Notes: generated by a model from the letters alone, not told the origin. DNA of 41,410 bases from an uncultured Arenicella sp. (GCA_937973905.1 CALJJR010000004.1:1-41410), one strand, 5' to 3'. Positions 22,341-33,182 are shown, numbered from the stretch's first letter. Made by a program: numbers and translations.

Positions 22341-23120
22341 TTATTCTTCGCCTCTCCATTGTCGAAGAAATTCTTGCAAATGCGGTTCACCGCTCTGCAA
22401 GAATTTCTCGACCGCTTCATGTTCGTGCTTAAGCCCAGTTTGACTCAAGTGCCCACGCATAAAGAGCCACTGCAGATAAACCAAATAAGTATTTAAGGCG
22501 TCAGTCTCGCAATAATCACGAATCTCCTTCAGTTTGCCTTCTTGGTAGTAATCCCAAACTTTGCTGCCACTCATTCCCATTTTGCCTGGCAAGCCGAGCA
22601 ACATCGCGATTTCATCAAGTGGTGCAAATGCGCGAGGGCTATAGCCTGCCATCACATCCATAAGGTCCGTATGGCGCAAATGAAATCGCCCAATATAATT
22701 GTTCCACTTAAAGTTACTGTCGTCCTCACCTAGATCCCAATAACGCGGAGCTGTCACGCCGTTGACCAAACCACGGTAATGCAAAACAGGCAAATCAAAG
22801 CCGCTGCCATTCCAGGTAACTAAGGTCGGCGTGTGCTTATCGATTCCATCATAAAAATTCTGCACCATGTCTTTCTCAGTGCTGCTTTCTTCACCAATGG
22901 TCCACACTGATAGCTTATCGGTTTGCGAATTTCGATAAACGGCTGATATTGCTACCACCTTTTGCAAATGTGTAGCAATGAAGTCACTACCAGTTTTCTC
23001 TCGGCGCAATCGAAACATTGCATGCGCAACTTCGTGATCGGGCAAATTTGCTAAATCATATAGTTTTCTACCGCCGTCAACGTCAGGAATCGTCTCGATG
23101 TCAAAGGCCAATACGTTCAT
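22341..23120 (-). CDS. Predicted 3'-5' exonuclease related to PolB exonuclease domain
   Basis: MNVLAFDIETIPDVDGGRKLYDL (DIE motif), LVTWNGSGFDLPVL, YCETDALNTYLVYL; start ATG overlaps cysM stop (TAATG). Confidence 0.85.
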   Translation of the reverse strand: MNVLAFDIETIPDVDGGRKLYDLANLPDHEVAHAMFRLRREKTGSDFIATHLQKVVAISAVYRNSQTDKLSVWTIGEESSTEKDMVQNFYDGIDKHTPTLVTWNGSGFDLPVLHYRGLVNGVTAPRYWDLGEDDSNFKWNNYIGRFHLRHTDLMDVMAGYSPRAFAPLDEIAMLLGLPGKMGMSGSKVWDYYQEGKLKEIRDYCETDALNTYLVYLQWLFMRGHLSQTGLKHEHEAVEKFLQSGEPHLQEFLRQWRGEE

Positions 23121-24019
23121 TAGTAAACTCCAGTTGAGAGATAACGATCCCCTCGGTCGCAAACGATCGACACGATAACGGCAGGTTGACCCAACTTCTC
23201 TTGCTCGGCGGCAATTTGCAGCGCAACCGTCATCGCCCCGCCCGATGAAACGCCTGCAAAAATGCCCTCGTCGGTCGCGAGACTCCGCATTGTCTGCTCG
23301 GCTTCGCTTTGTGCAACATCGATAGTGCGATCCACTCGAGTCGAATCGAAAATTTTAGGTAAATAAGCCGCTGGCCAACGCCGAATACCCGGTATCTGAG
23401 AACCATCTTTCGGTTGCACCCCAATGATTTCAACTTCAGGATTTTGTTCCTTTAGGTACTTAGATACTCCCATGATGGTGCCAGTGGTCCCCATCGAACT
23501 TACAAAATGCGTAATTCCACCCTCAGTATCACGCCAAATCTCAGGACCAGTGGATTCATAATGGGCATTCCAGTTATCAGGATTGGCAAACTGATCAAGC
23601 ATTTTTCCTTTGCCATCGGCCTGCATTTGTTCTGCCATATCGCGCGCCAACTCCATTCCACCATCGGCCGCAGAAACAGAAATAAGCTCGGCGCCAAAAG
23701 CTCGCATCGATGCCCTACGTTCTTCGCTCATGTTATCAGGCATGATCAACTGCATTTTATAACCTTTCATGGCGGCCGCCATTGCCAGCGCGATACCGGT
23801 ATTGCCGCTGGTGGCCTCGATCAAAGTATCGCCAGGCTTGATATCACCTCGCTGCTCCGCTTTGCTGATCATATTTAAAGCGGGTCGATCTTTGACCGAT
23901 CCCGCAGGATTGTTACCCTCAAGCTTGCCTAGCACGGTCACGTATTCGCCTTGCCAAAGTCGTTTAATCGTCACCAGCGGGGTGTTCCCAACAGTGTCTT
24001 CTAGGTATTTTTTTTGCAT
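23120..24019 (-). CDS. cysM: Cysteine synthase B
   Basis: ORF to 24034, probable start MQKKYLEDTVGNTPLVTIKRL at 24019; EGNNPAGSVKDRPALNMI, EATSGNTGIALAMAAAMKGYKM. Confidence 0.92.
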   Translation of the reverse strand: MQKKYLEDTVGNTPLVTIKRLWQGEYVTVLGKLEGNNPAGSVKDRPALNMISKAEQRGDIKPGDTLIEATSGNTGIALAMAAAMKGYKMQLIMPDNMSEERRASMRAFGAELISVSAADGGMELARDMAEQMQADGKGKMLDQFANPDNWNAHYESTGPEIWRDTEGGITHFVSSMGTTGTIMGVSKYLKEQNPEVEIIGVQPKDGSQIPGIRRWPAAYLPKIFDSTRVDRTIDVAQSEAEQTMRSLATDEGIFAGVSSGGAMTVALQIAAEQEKLGQPAVIVSIVCDRGDRYLSTGVY

Positions 24020-24032
24020 CGACTTAAAAAGC

Positions 24033-24059
24033 AAAGTGGCCGCTCAATGCGGCCACTTT
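24033..24059 (-). terminator. Stem-loop terminator between the BI-1 gene and cysM
   Basis: aaagtggccgc-tcaat-gcggccacttt, 11-bp perfect stem flanked by A/T runs on both sides. Confidence 0.7.
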
Positions 24060-24089
24060 TATTAGAAATAATTGAAACTTAGAGAACTA

Positions 24090-24797
24090 TCAGTCCTGAC
24101 CGAAACTCATCAAAAATTGCACCACATACCAAAACATGAGTGCGACAGATGCAAACAAGGCCAAAGAGGCGGCCACATGTTGATCTTCGCGATAAACATG
24201 AATGATGTTAGAAGTCGTGTACAAAATAGAACCCGCGGCGAACACGATCATCGCAGCTGAGAAGAACACGCCAATAGAAAAGCCAAATGCTATCGAAGCG
24301 ATGATAATCCCCATAGCAACAACACCACCGATTGCTAAGGCCGGTGCTAGAAATGAGAAATCTTTGCGCGTAGTGAATACCACCAGTGTTAAACCACCCA
24401 CCAAAGCACCCGTAATCATGGCGGCTTTGGGCAGCACATCAGGTGCATAACTCAATGCGATGTAAATCAGCGGAAGGAATATGATCGCTGAAGCAACAAT
24501 GTAGAGTGCTAAACCAGCGTACTGCAAATCTCGCGAGGCGCCACTGCGCGCCCAGCGGTCTGCAATCACGCCAGCGAGCATATAAGCACCCAATACCAAC
24601 AACCAACTCCAGCGTGACGTTGATAGCATGGCCATCATCTGTTCGCCTAAGCCCATTTTGATAAGCTGAGATTCCAACAGCGCAAAAGCGGCAATGGCGC
24701 CGGCTAAGTGGCCGTAGGTGCGGCGAATAAAGCCAGCTTTTTGTTCGCCTGGCAAATCGCTAACCACTGCACCTGAAGCAACGTCTAAATAGCTCAT
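24090..24797 (-). CDS. Bax inhibitor-1/YccA family membrane protein
   Basis: 235 aa; seven hydrophobic segments, FIRRTYGHLAGAIAAFALLE, C-terminal ALFASVALMFWYVVQFLMSFGQD. Confidence 0.88.
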   Translation of the reverse strand: MSYLDVASGAVVSDLPGEQKAGFIRRTYGHLAGAIAAFALLESQLIKMGLGEQMMAMLSTSRWSWLLVLGAYMLAGVIADRWARSGASRDLQYAGLALYIVASAIIFLPLIYIALSYAPDVLPKAAMITGALVGGLTLVVFTTRKDFSFLAPALAIGGVVAMGIIIASIAFGFSIGVFFSAAMIVFAAGSILYTTSNIIHVYREDQHVAASLALFASVALMFWYVVQFLMSFGQD

Positions 24798-24896
24798 TTT
24801 TCGTCTCCGTTTAAATTAATGAAAAATTGATTGTGGAATAATACCCCGACAACAGTGACGATTAAAGAAACTGTCGTCCAAAGCTTGCTCTATTCA

Positions 24897-26603
24897 TCAC
24901 TCAAGGTGCTGAACAATGAGCTGCAGACTTTGTCGGCCCTGCCATTCATTGATATCGAGCCGGTAAGCTATCCTTACTCTGGAATTTTCAGGTTCGACAT
25001 GCTCATCGAGGTATCCGAAACAGATTGCATCGATGTGCTGGCTCGAATGTTCGGGCTGCAAACGAAGTTTAAGATGGCGTTCACCAACAACCTTGGAATC
25101 GATAATTTGAAAATACCCATCAAATAATGGCTCAGGAAAGGACTGCCCCCACGGTGTACTGGTCCGCAACTGCTCCGCGAATTCCAAGGACAGATCATTT
25201 GCGCTCAAGGACCCGTCCGACCAAATCACCTTGCGCCAGTCTTTGTCACGCGTCATTTCTGCGGTCGCTTGCACAAAAAGCTCACCAAAACGCTGCAACT
25301 TAGAGCCAGATATAGAAAGACCCGCCGCCATTGCATGACCACCGAATTTATCCATAAGACCGGGGGCCAAACTATCAACGCGAACCAAAACATCACGCAC
25401 ATTAACTCCCTCCACACTTCTAGCTGAACCTTTCCATTCGCCCTCTTCGCCCGGCGCTAAAGCAACCACCGGCCGATTGGTTCTTTCTTTGATGCGCGAG
25501 GCCACCAAACCTACGACGCCCTGATGCCAAGTCTCATCAGACAACACATACGCACAGGGCGTTTCATCTTCGCCAATTGCAATATCGTCGACAATTTTTT
25601 GTGCATCATTTTGCATTCCAAGCTCTAAACTACGCCGCTCGCTATTAAGGCTGTCTAGTTCTAAGGCTATTTTGAATGCGCTGGTCTCATCGTCACTCAA
25701 CAGGCACTCAATGCCCAACGACATATCGTCCAAACGACCCGCTGCATTAAGTCTTGGCCCGACCGCAAAACCGAGATCACTGGCTGCAATGCGATCCGTA
25801 TTGCGCTTGGCAACATTCAGCAAGGCCTTGATCCCTTCGCAGGCTTTTCCAGATCGGATCCGATTCAAGCCTTGCTGTACCAAAATGCGATTATTTTGAT
25901 CCAGTGGCACAACATCTGCGACTGTACCAAGCGCTACGAGATCAAGAAACTGCGACATATTTGGTTCAGTAATTCCGCTGTCACGAAACCATCCCAAACT
26001 GCGAAGCTCGGCGCGCAGCGCCAACATGACGTAAAAAATTACCCCGACGCCAGCCAAGTTCTTACTTTTAAACCGATCACCAGGCAGATTTGGATTAACA
26101 ATCACATCGGCACTTGGAATCTCTTCACCAGGCAAATGATGATCGGTAATCAGAACCGACATACCTAGCTGCTGAGCTGCATAAACGCCATCCACGCTGT
26201 TAATGCCATTATCCACGGTGACAATAATGTCCGGGTGTTGCGCTGCTGCAACGCCAACAATCTCAGGCGACAACCCATAGCCGAATTCAAAGCGATTGGG
26301 CACCAGATATCCGACATCGCGCAAACCAAAGCTGCGCAAACTCTTAATGGCCACCGCACAAGACGTTGCGCCATCGGCATCAAAATCACCCACAATAAGC
26401 ACTTTTGCGCCAGCCGTAACCGCCTCAGCAAGTAATACGGCAGCGTCATGCACTTGCCCCAACTGGGCCGGCGGAAGTAGTCGACCCAACCCATAGTCGA
26501 GATCAGCTGGCCCGCGCAAACCTCGAGCCGCTAGTACGCGTTCAAATGCAGAAGCGTCAGACGAGAAAGAGTCTGGCAGGGGGCGTTGTTGAATATTGGT
26601 CAC
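24897..26603 (-). CDS. recJ: Single-stranded-DNA-specific exonuclease RecJ
   Basis: ORF extends to 26687 (596 aa); likely GTG start at 26603 (VTNIQQRPLPDS). VLIVGDFDADGATSCAVAIKSL, VTVDNGINS, LITDHHLPGEEIPSADVIVNPNLPGD, GGHAMAAGLSI. Confidence 0.93.
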   Translation of the reverse strand: MTNIQQRPLPDSFSSDASAFERVLAARGLRGPADLDYGLGRLLPPAQLGQVHDAAVLLAEAVTAGAKVLIVGDFDADGATSCAVAIKSLRSFGLRDVGYLVPNRFEFGYGLSPEIVGVAAAQHPDIIVTVDNGINSVDGVYAAQQLGMSVLITDHHLPGEEIPSADVIVNPNLPGDRFKSKNLAGVGVIFYVMLALRAELRSLGWFRDSGITEPNMSQFLDLVALGTVADVVPLDQNNRILVQQGLNRIRSGKACEGIKALLNVAKRNTDRIAASDLGFAVGPRLNAAGRLDDMSLGIECLLSDDETSAFKIALELDSLNSERRSLELGMQNDAQKIVDDIAIGEDETPCAYVLSDETWHQGVVGLVASRIKERTNRPVVALAPGEEGEWKGSARSVEGVNVRDVLVRVDSLAPGLMDKFGGHAMAAGLSISGSKLQRFGELFVQATAEMTRDKDWRKVIWSDGSLSANDLSLEFAEQLRTSTPWGQSFPEPLFDGYFQIIDSKVVGERHLKLRLQPEHSSQHIDAICFGYLDEHVEPENSRVRIAYRLDINEWQGRQSLQLIVQHLE

Positions 26604-26822
26604 TATGAGGGCTGCGTTTATGGTGATGGAGAATCGTTTGAAGCATTGGATTATGCCGCAGTCACTGGAAATCAGGAAATCAGGCACTACGATACAGAAA
26701 TCAGGTAAAATCGACGCCTACTCAAACCAGCCGCGTTCCGCGTGAGCTGTATAAGAAAGACAACACGACCCTCAGACATTCGCTCCTGGCCTTGCCGTCA
26801 GCTGCGTGACCATGAATCAAAG

Positions 26823-29800
26823 ATGGAAATTAAAGATACACAAGTCAGTCTTTTTGACGATATAGAACACCGTGCTCAAAACTTTGCTCTGAGTGGAGCA
26901 GAACGGCCGTTTGAATGGCACAACGAAATTGTCGGTCTGTTGAGCGAGGAAGAAATTGAACGTACTCGCAAAGCGTTACATAAACTCGATGTTGATGAGT
27001 ATGTTGCACAAGCTCTAGAACCTGCCGAATCAGCCAAACGCCCGAGCGCGAAGGATACGCTTGGCCGCGTCAAAGGCAAAGTTCACGCGGAATTTGAGCT
27101 TGGCCCTCTGTACAGCGTTGAGATGAACGTTGAACATCAAGGGGCGGTAAAACGAGTCGGGTTCATTGCCCAAAACCGCAATATTAATAACGGGGTATGG
27201 GGGCCAGAGCATCACCTCGAAGCCTGTCGTTTGGCTGAGGAATTCGCCGAACGCAATGTTCCGATTATTACTCTAATGGACACCCCCGGCGCCGATGCCG
27301 GCACCGAGGCCAACGCCAACAATCAAGCCCATTCGATTTCTCGATTAATTGCAGTAATGGCGGCATCAAAAATGCCCAGCATCGGCATTATTTATGGGTT
27401 TGGTTACTCTGGTGGGGCAATTCCGCTGGCAACAACAAACTTATTATTCGCGGTTAGAGATGGTGTGTTCAATACCATTCAACCCAAAGGCCTCGCTAAC
27501 ATTGCTCGACAATACAATTTGTCATGGCAAGAAAGCGCTCGATATGTTGGTGTCTCACCATCGGAGCTTTACCGCAGCGGAGCAATCGATGGAGTAATCG
27601 ATTGGGACCCAATGGATAAAGACGCAGAGTTGGCGAACCTTAGCGCGGCAATTTTTACCGGCTTAGAAAAAATAGCTGCAGCAGCGAAACAAGAGGTATT
27701 GGAAAATCCCTTGGTAGCAAATGACTATCTTACCAAAGTCAGAACCGAGCGACCGCATAAACAAGCGTTTGAAAGATTGCAGCGCGAGGCTAACTTTTTG
27801 GTTGATCGCGGTATTAGCGACTTCCCGAGTGTTTATGCTCATGCGCTGCAGTACCAGCGTTCGGTTGCCCTACGTTGCCGTATTCGAGCTACTTCGTTGG
27901 AAGCATATGGCCGCTTGGCTGATGAAGAAATACCCAAAGGCGACTTAGAACAACGCATGCAAGCCTTGCGTGAAGAGTCTTTTCAACGCTGGTTGGCAGA
28001 TCCAGAAAAGTTGGTTTACAACGATCAACTCTCAAAAGCATGGTCGTCACTAAAACAAAAACAATCTGAGCTCGAAACCGAGCGTAACCGGATCACCGCC
28101 TTAATCTTGGGCGATCCGCAAAGCAATTATGAAGATGCTAAGCTGCATTTTTGCTATGTGACCTGTCTATATTTATACAATCGCTGGAAATCCGACGCAG
28201 CGTTTAACTTCATCGAAATTAGCCGTCTCGTTCAAACCGGTAATCCTGAAGCAAAAGACGCTTTTGATCTTTCTGATCAGGATGTGACGCTGCTCGATAC
28301 GCTGTACTCGCCGGCGTTGCGAGAAAGCATGCAGTTGCAGTTCCGCAACATGCTGGTTTTTGATGCGCTGTATAACAACATCGTCAATAACTTTGGCGAA
28401 ATTGCCGAAGAATCCAAGCAATTTCAGTCTTTATCGGAAGACACCCTACGCAGAATTCTCGACACCTCATTAGAAAAGGTTGCTTCTTCAATCGATCATT
28501 CGATCGAGACCAACACCGACGCAGAGGCCGTGCCAGGCGATATCAAAGCGCAATTCGCTAATTGGCTGAGCTACTTTGTTAAATACGATAAACGCGGCGA
28601 TTTTTTAAAGGACGTCGAAGAATGGAAACGCGTTAACTTTCCGCGACTGTCTGACTCATTACTGGTCTTGATTACCTATTTCTTCGAGACTTTGGTACCA
28701 CGCTTTATCGACGCACAAATGCAGGGCAAAAGCTATAACGGCCAGATTAACCCAGGTCGAATTGGCAAGCGTAAAGACTTTTGGAACCAGCTCAATATTG
28801 CGTATCAAGACTTACTGATCCAAAGGGTGCTCACTTCATTCAAGCGCCAGAAGCTCACAACTGTTGCTGCGATTCGTGAAGCCCTATTCCAAAATTTTGA
28901 AGAGACTCACGCGAACTTAATGACCGCCAACCCGGTGTCATTCCCCGGGTTTCGACAGTCTATTGAAAAAGCACTCAAGAACGACATCTCTCCCTGCGGC
29001 GTGATCACCGGCATTGGTGAGCTTGAACTTAGCGATGGCAAAACAGCTAAAGTTGGTGCCGTTATTTCCAACGTCGGCTTCCAGGCTGGCGCTTTTGACA
29101 TGGCGGGCGCGGTTAAAGTGTGCGCACTTTTAAGTGATTGTGCAAAACGTGGCTTACCCGTGGTGGGTTTCGTATCGTCTGGCGGCATGCAAACTAAAGA
29201 AGGGCCAAATTCCTTATTCTCAATGGCCATTACCAATGACCGGATCACTCACTTTATATCGGAAACTGGTTTACCGGTGATCGTTTTTGGTTTCGGCGAT
29301 TGCACGGGAGGCTCGCAAGCCAGCTTCGTAACGCATCCGCTCGTCCATACTTACTATTTCAGCGGTACCGACATGCCGTTCGCCGGGCGAGTTGTCGTAC
29401 CATCATTTTTACCCTCGATGGCTACAACCTCCAATTATCTGGTCAAGACGCCGGGCGCCATGCAAGGCTTGGTTAAACACCCGTTTCATGAAGGTTTAGA
29501 TGCAAAGCTTCGTGAAGTTGACCCAGAGATAGCTTTACCTGACACCACAGTAGGTGAAGTTGTCAGCCAGGTTCTGGCCGGCACTGCTAGCGTGGACAGA
29601 GAGCCTGAAGAACGAAAAATCCATCGCGCCGTCGACATGATGGGCCCGATTGATAAAGTACTTATCCACGCTCGTGGTTGCACTGCGGTAAAGCTGATCC
29701 GCATCGCGCAACAGCGTGGTCACGCAGTTCTGCTAGTTCAGTCTGACCCCGATATGGAATCTGCACCTGCCGACATGTTAGGCGAGCGTGACGAGCTTGT

Positions 29801-31382
29801 TTGCCTAGGTGGTCAAACGCCTGGCGAAAGCTACTTGAATGCAGATTCAGTGGTTGCTATTGCGCGCAACAGACAGGCCACGGCCCTGCACCCTGGCATC
29901 GGTTTTCTCTCAGAAAACGCCGCGTTTGCCAGATTGTGCCGCGCTAATAATTTAAATTTCATCGGCCCCAAAGCGTCGTCGATGGACACCATGGGCAACA
30001 AATCCAATGCAATTTCGACCGCAATGTCGAACAATGTACCAGTGGTGCCAGGGTCACACGGTATTTTAACCAGCGCTGAAGCGACTGCCGCGGTGGCCGA
30101 AGAGATCGGTTATCCAGTTTTACTAAAGGCTGTGCACGGTGGTGGCGGCAAAGGCATCAAAGTGGTGCGTAGCGCCGCAGAGGTAAAGTCAGCATTCAGC
30201 ACGGTATTCAGCGAAGCTCGCAGCGCCTTCGGCAACGGCGATCTTTATCTCGAGAAGTTCGTTGAATCAATGCGGCACATCGAAGTGCAAATTCTACGCG
30301 ACTCTCATGGCAACACCAAGGTGCTCGGCTTACGTGATTGCACGGTGCAACGCAATAACCAAAAGGTCCTAGAAGAGTCTGGCTCAACCATGCTGCCAAA
30401 GAAGCTTGAGCAACAAGCTTACGACTGCGCCGCTGACTTAGCCAACGCTGTGGATTATTTTGGCGCCGGTACAGTTGAGTTTATTTATGACCTTAGCTCA
30501 GACGCGATTTATTTCATGGAAATGAATACCCGTCTACAGGTCGAACACCCGGTCACCGAGTGGACCTCGGGTATTTCAATCGTCAGTCAACAATATGCAA
30601 TTGCGCAGGGTGAATCGATTGCGGATTTAAAACCAAAGAACAAAGGCTTCTCAATTGAAGCTCGGATCGTGGCGGAGAAAGCCAGATTAGATGATGAAGG
30701 TGCGGTAGATTTTCTACCCACGCCCGGAAAAGTTATCGAATGCCGTTTTCCCGAGCATCGTGATGATGTTGAGGTGATCGCCGCGGTCAATGAAGGCAAA
30801 ACAATTTCCCCTTATTACGACAGCATGATTGCGCAGTTAATCGTTCATGGTAGTAGCCGGAAGGACGCCATAAAACGTTTGCTATCGGCCTTAGATGAGA
30901 CAACCATTAAAGGTGTCTGCACTAACATCTCGTTGCTGAAACGTATTCTTAACGACAAGGTATTTGTTAAGGGTGACTACGACACGAAATACCTACCAAA
31001 ACTCTTGGAAACCCTCGATAAGGATGTCCTGATCGAAGAAATGTCCTACACAGGAGTTGAATCATCAGCCAGCAATCTGGATGATCTTAGAATTCAAGGC
31101 ACCGATGAAATCAAAGTAATCTCGCCAATGACCGGGATTTTCTATACCACGCCATCACCAAATGAGCCCCCATTTGTAAAAGCTGGCGAAAAAATCAGCA
31201 GCAAAGACACCTTGTGTCAAATTGAGGCGATGAAACTTTTCACACACATTTCGCTGACTAGCGTCCCAGGTGCTGGGGAGATTTTTGCCGAAGACTCTAA
31301 CTATGAGATCGTTCGTGTTAACCAAGCGAACAACGCTCAAGTAAACACCGGTGATCTGCTCTTTGTAGTAAAACCAGCGTAA
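26823..31382 (+). CDS. Single-chain acyl/acetyl-CoA carboxylase-like protein (two carboxyltransferase-like segments, biotin carboxylase, biotinyl domain)
   Basis: ORF 26742..31382; likely start MEIKDTQVSLFDD at 26823. AccA-like VPIITLMDTPGADAGTEANANNQAHSI...GFGYSGGAIPLA; later AccD-like LPVVGFVSSGGMQTKEG...GFGDCTGGSQASF; BC ATP-grasp LKAVHGGGGKGIKVV...FMEMNTRLQVEHPVTEW; biotin motif IEAMKLFTH. Confidence 0.9.
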   Translation: MEIKDTQVSLFDDIEHRAQNFALSGAERPFEWHNEIVGLLSEEEIERTRKALHKLDVDEYVAQALEPAESAKRPSAKDTLGRVKGKVHAEFELGPLYSVEMNVEHQGAVKRVGFIAQNRNINNGVWGPEHHLEACRLAEEFAERNVPIITLMDTPGADAGTEANANNQAHSISRLIAVMAASKMPSIGIIYGFGYSGGAIPLATTNLLFAVRDGVFNTIQPKGLANIARQYNLSWQESARYVGVSPSELYRSGAIDGVIDWDPMDKDAELANLSAAIFTGLEKIAAAAKQEVLENPLVANDYLTKVRTERPHKQAFERLQREANFLVDRGISDFPSVYAHALQYQRSVALRCRIRATSLEAYGRLADEEIPKGDLEQRMQALREESFQRWLADPEKLVYNDQLSKAWSSLKQKQSELETERNRITALILGDPQSNYEDAKLHFCYVTCLYLYNRWKSDAAFNFIEISRLVQTGNPEAKDAFDLSDQDVTLLDTLYSPALRESMQLQFRNMLVFDALYNNIVNNFGEIAEESKQFQSLSEDTLRRILDTSLEKVASSIDHSIETNTDAEAVPGDIKAQFANWLSYFVKYDKRGDFLKDVEEWKRVNFPRLSDSLLVLITYFFETLVPRFIDAQMQGKSYNGQINPGRIGKRKDFWNQLNIAYQDLLIQRVLTSFKRQKLTTVAAIREALFQNFEETHANLMTANPVSFPGFRQSIEKALKNDISPCGVITGIGELELSDGKTAKVGAVISNVGFQAGAFDMAGAVKVCALLSDCAKRGLPVVGFVSSGGMQTKEGPNSLFSMAITNDRITHFISETGLPVIVFGFGDCTGGSQASFVTHPLVHTYYFSGTDMPFAGRVVVPSFLPSMATTSNYLVKTPGAMQGLVKHPFHEGLDAKLREVDPEIALPDTTVGEVVSQVLAGTASVDREPEERKIHRAVDMMGPIDKVLIHARGCTAVKLIRIAQQRGHAVLLVQSDPDMESAPADMLGERDELVCLGGQTPGESYLNADSVVAIARNRQATALHPGIGFLSENAAFARLCRANNLNFIGPKASSMDTMGNKSNAISTAMSNNVPVVPGSHGILTSAEATAAVAEEIGYPVLLKAVHGGGGKGIKVVRSAAEVKSAFSTVFSEARSAFGNGDLYLEKFVESMRHIEVQILRDSHGNTKVLGLRDCTVQRNNQKVLEESGSTMLPKKLEQQAYDCAADLANAVDYFGAGTVEFIYDLSSDAIYFMEMNTRLQVEHPVTEWTSGISIVSQQYAIAQGESIADLKPKNKGFSIEARIVAEKARLDDEGAVDFLPTPGKVIECRFPEHRDDVEVIAAVNEGKTISPYYDSMIAQLIVHGSSRKDAIKRLLSALDETTIKGVCTNISLLKRILNDKVFVKGDYDTKYLPKLLETLDKDVLIEEMSYTGVESSASNLDDLRIQGTDEIKVISPMTGIFYTTPSPNEPPFVKAGEKISSKDTLCQIEAMKLFTHISLTSVPGAGEIFAEDSNYEIVRVNQANNAQVNTGDLLFVVKPA

Positions 31383-31484
31383 GCGTCGCTCGCTCAGCTG
31401 GTTTTCATTAGGCATTCTGTTTCACTGCTGAGTGCCTAATCCGGAGTTTGTCTAAATGGCAATCAACCTATAGAGGAAAGCCAA

Positions 31485-33179
31485 ATGAATTTATCGCTCG
31501 CAAAAAGAGCTCTGTCAGGCCTTAGCGTCTGTGCATCATGTTTTGCATTCTCAATTTATGCAGCGCAAGTCGGCAACTCGAAAACTTCACTCTCTGAGGA
31601 AATTGAAAACCTAATCGAGCAACGATCTCATTACGATCAGCTTATTATTCGTGGCGGCTACCTGATTGATGGTTCTGGTGCACCTCCCACTGGGCCCGTT
31701 GACATCGTTGTTGAGCAAGATCGAATTGCAAAAATTGTGAGCGTTGGCACTCCGGGGGTGGGAATCAACCCAAAACTGCGGCCTAAACTGCTGGATGAGG
31801 ACGGAAAGAACGTGCGTGAAATTGATGCTGACGGTAAGTTTATCTTACCCGGGTTTATTGATTCACATACCCACATCCATCGAGAGTCTAGCGGCCAAAA
31901 TGTGACTCCAGAATATATCTTCAAATTGTGGCTTGGGCATGGAGTGACCAGCGTGCGAGAAGTGTTCGCAACTGGCGGCGAAACGCGCTTGATGAAACTC
32001 AAGGCGATGAGTGACCGCAATGAAATCATCGCCCCTCGCATTACGGCATTCCCATTTTTTTACCTGCCAGCAATCATGCCGACAGACGGCGACCCGCAAC
32101 AGGCACCGATTGTCGATGCAAAGTCAGCGCGTGCACGCGTTCGGCATATTAAAAAAATTGGTGCGGACGGCATCAAATTTATGGGCGCACGAGAAGACAT
32201 CCTCTGGGCAGCCTTAGACGAAGCCGATAAAATAGGCCTCGGCACCACAATGCACCATGCGCAGCTCAATGTCGCCCATGCCAACGTTTTGGACACATCT
32301 GCTCGCGGCCTTGACTGTATGGAACATTGGTACGGCCTACCTGAAGCCTTGTTCACCGATCGAGTTATCCAAGACTACCCTTCTGACTATATTTACAGCA
32401 ACGAACAAGACCGTTTCGGGCAAGCTGGTCGACTCTGGAAGCAAGCCGCAGAACCGGGCAGTGAACGCTGGAACGAGGTAATGCAAACCTTGCTTGATCG
32501 TGACTTTTGTCTCAGCCCAACTTTCACGATATACCTCGCCAGCAGAGACTTGATGCGCGCTTACACGGCGGAGTGGCACTACCAATACACGGACCCTGGA
32601 CTGTGGGAGTTCTACCGCGCCAATCGCACCCAGCACGGTTCTTTCTTTTTCAATTGGACCACCGAGGACGAAGTTGAGTGGCGTCGCAACTTCAAACTGT
32701 GGATGCAGTTCGTTAACGAGTTTAAAAACCGCGGCGGTAAAGTGGTTGTGGGCAGCGACACCGGTTATCTCTACAGCCTCTACGGATTTGGCTATATTCA
32801 AGAATTAGAGCTGCTTCAAGAAGCCGGCTTTCATCCATTAGAGGTGATCCGTTCCGCGACCAAAGTTGGCGCGCAAGTTCTCGGCAAAGAAGATCAAATT
32901 GGCACCATTAGCGTGGGCAAAAAAGCCGACATTATCGTGGTGGATGAAAACCCGCTGCATAATCTAAAGTCTTTGTATGGCACCGGCGTGCCGAAACTCA
33001 ACGACCAGACGCAGAACGTTGAAAGAGTTGGCGGTGTTCGCTGGACGATCAAAGATGGCCTTGTTTACGATGCCAAAGCGTTACTTGCAGATGTTCGCGC
33101 CATGGTTTTGCAAGAAAAAAAGGCCCGTGGCATCGACCCCAAACTGCCACTCACGGTGGAAACACCTCTCGTTAACTAA
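31485..33179 (+). CDS. Exported amidohydrolase (metal-dependent hydrolase superfamily)
   Basis: 564 aa; N-terminal signal-like segment ending ...FAFSIYAAQ; LIIRGGYLIDGSGAPPTGPVDIVVEQDRIAKI, FILPGFIDSHTHIH, VVVGSDTGYLYS, GTISVGKKADIIVVDENPL. Confidence 0.9.
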   Translation: MNLSLAKRALSGLSVCASCFAFSIYAAQVGNSKTSLSEEIENLIEQRSHYDQLIIRGGYLIDGSGAPPTGPVDIVVEQDRIAKIVSVGTPGVGINPKLRPKLLDEDGKNVREIDADGKFILPGFIDSHTHIHRESSGQNVTPEYIFKLWLGHGVTSVREVFATGGETRLMKLKAMSDRNEIIAPRITAFPFFYLPAIMPTDGDPQQAPIVDAKSARARVRHIKKIGADGIKFMGAREDILWAALDEADKIGLGTTMHHAQLNVAHANVLDTSARGLDCMEHWYGLPEALFTDRVIQDYPSDYIYSNEQDRFGQAGRLWKQAAEPGSERWNEVMQTLLDRDFCLSPTFTIYLASRDLMRAYTAEWHYQYTDPGLWEFYRANRTQHGSFFFNWTTEDEVEWRRNFKLWMQFVNEFKNRGGKVVVGSDTGYLYSLYGFGYIQELELLQEAGFHPLEVIRSATKVGAQVLGKEDQIGTISVGKKADIIVVDENPLHNLKSLYGTGVPKLNDQTQNVERVGGVRWTIKDGLVYDAKALLADVRAMVLQEKKARGIDPKLPLTVETPLVN

Positions 33180-33182
33180 CTA

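Noticed and set aside
31407-31440. ATTAGGCA...TGCCTAAT hairpin after the carboxylase gene as a terminator
   Set aside because: Good inverted repeat but a long loop and no U-tract; insufficient for a terminator call.
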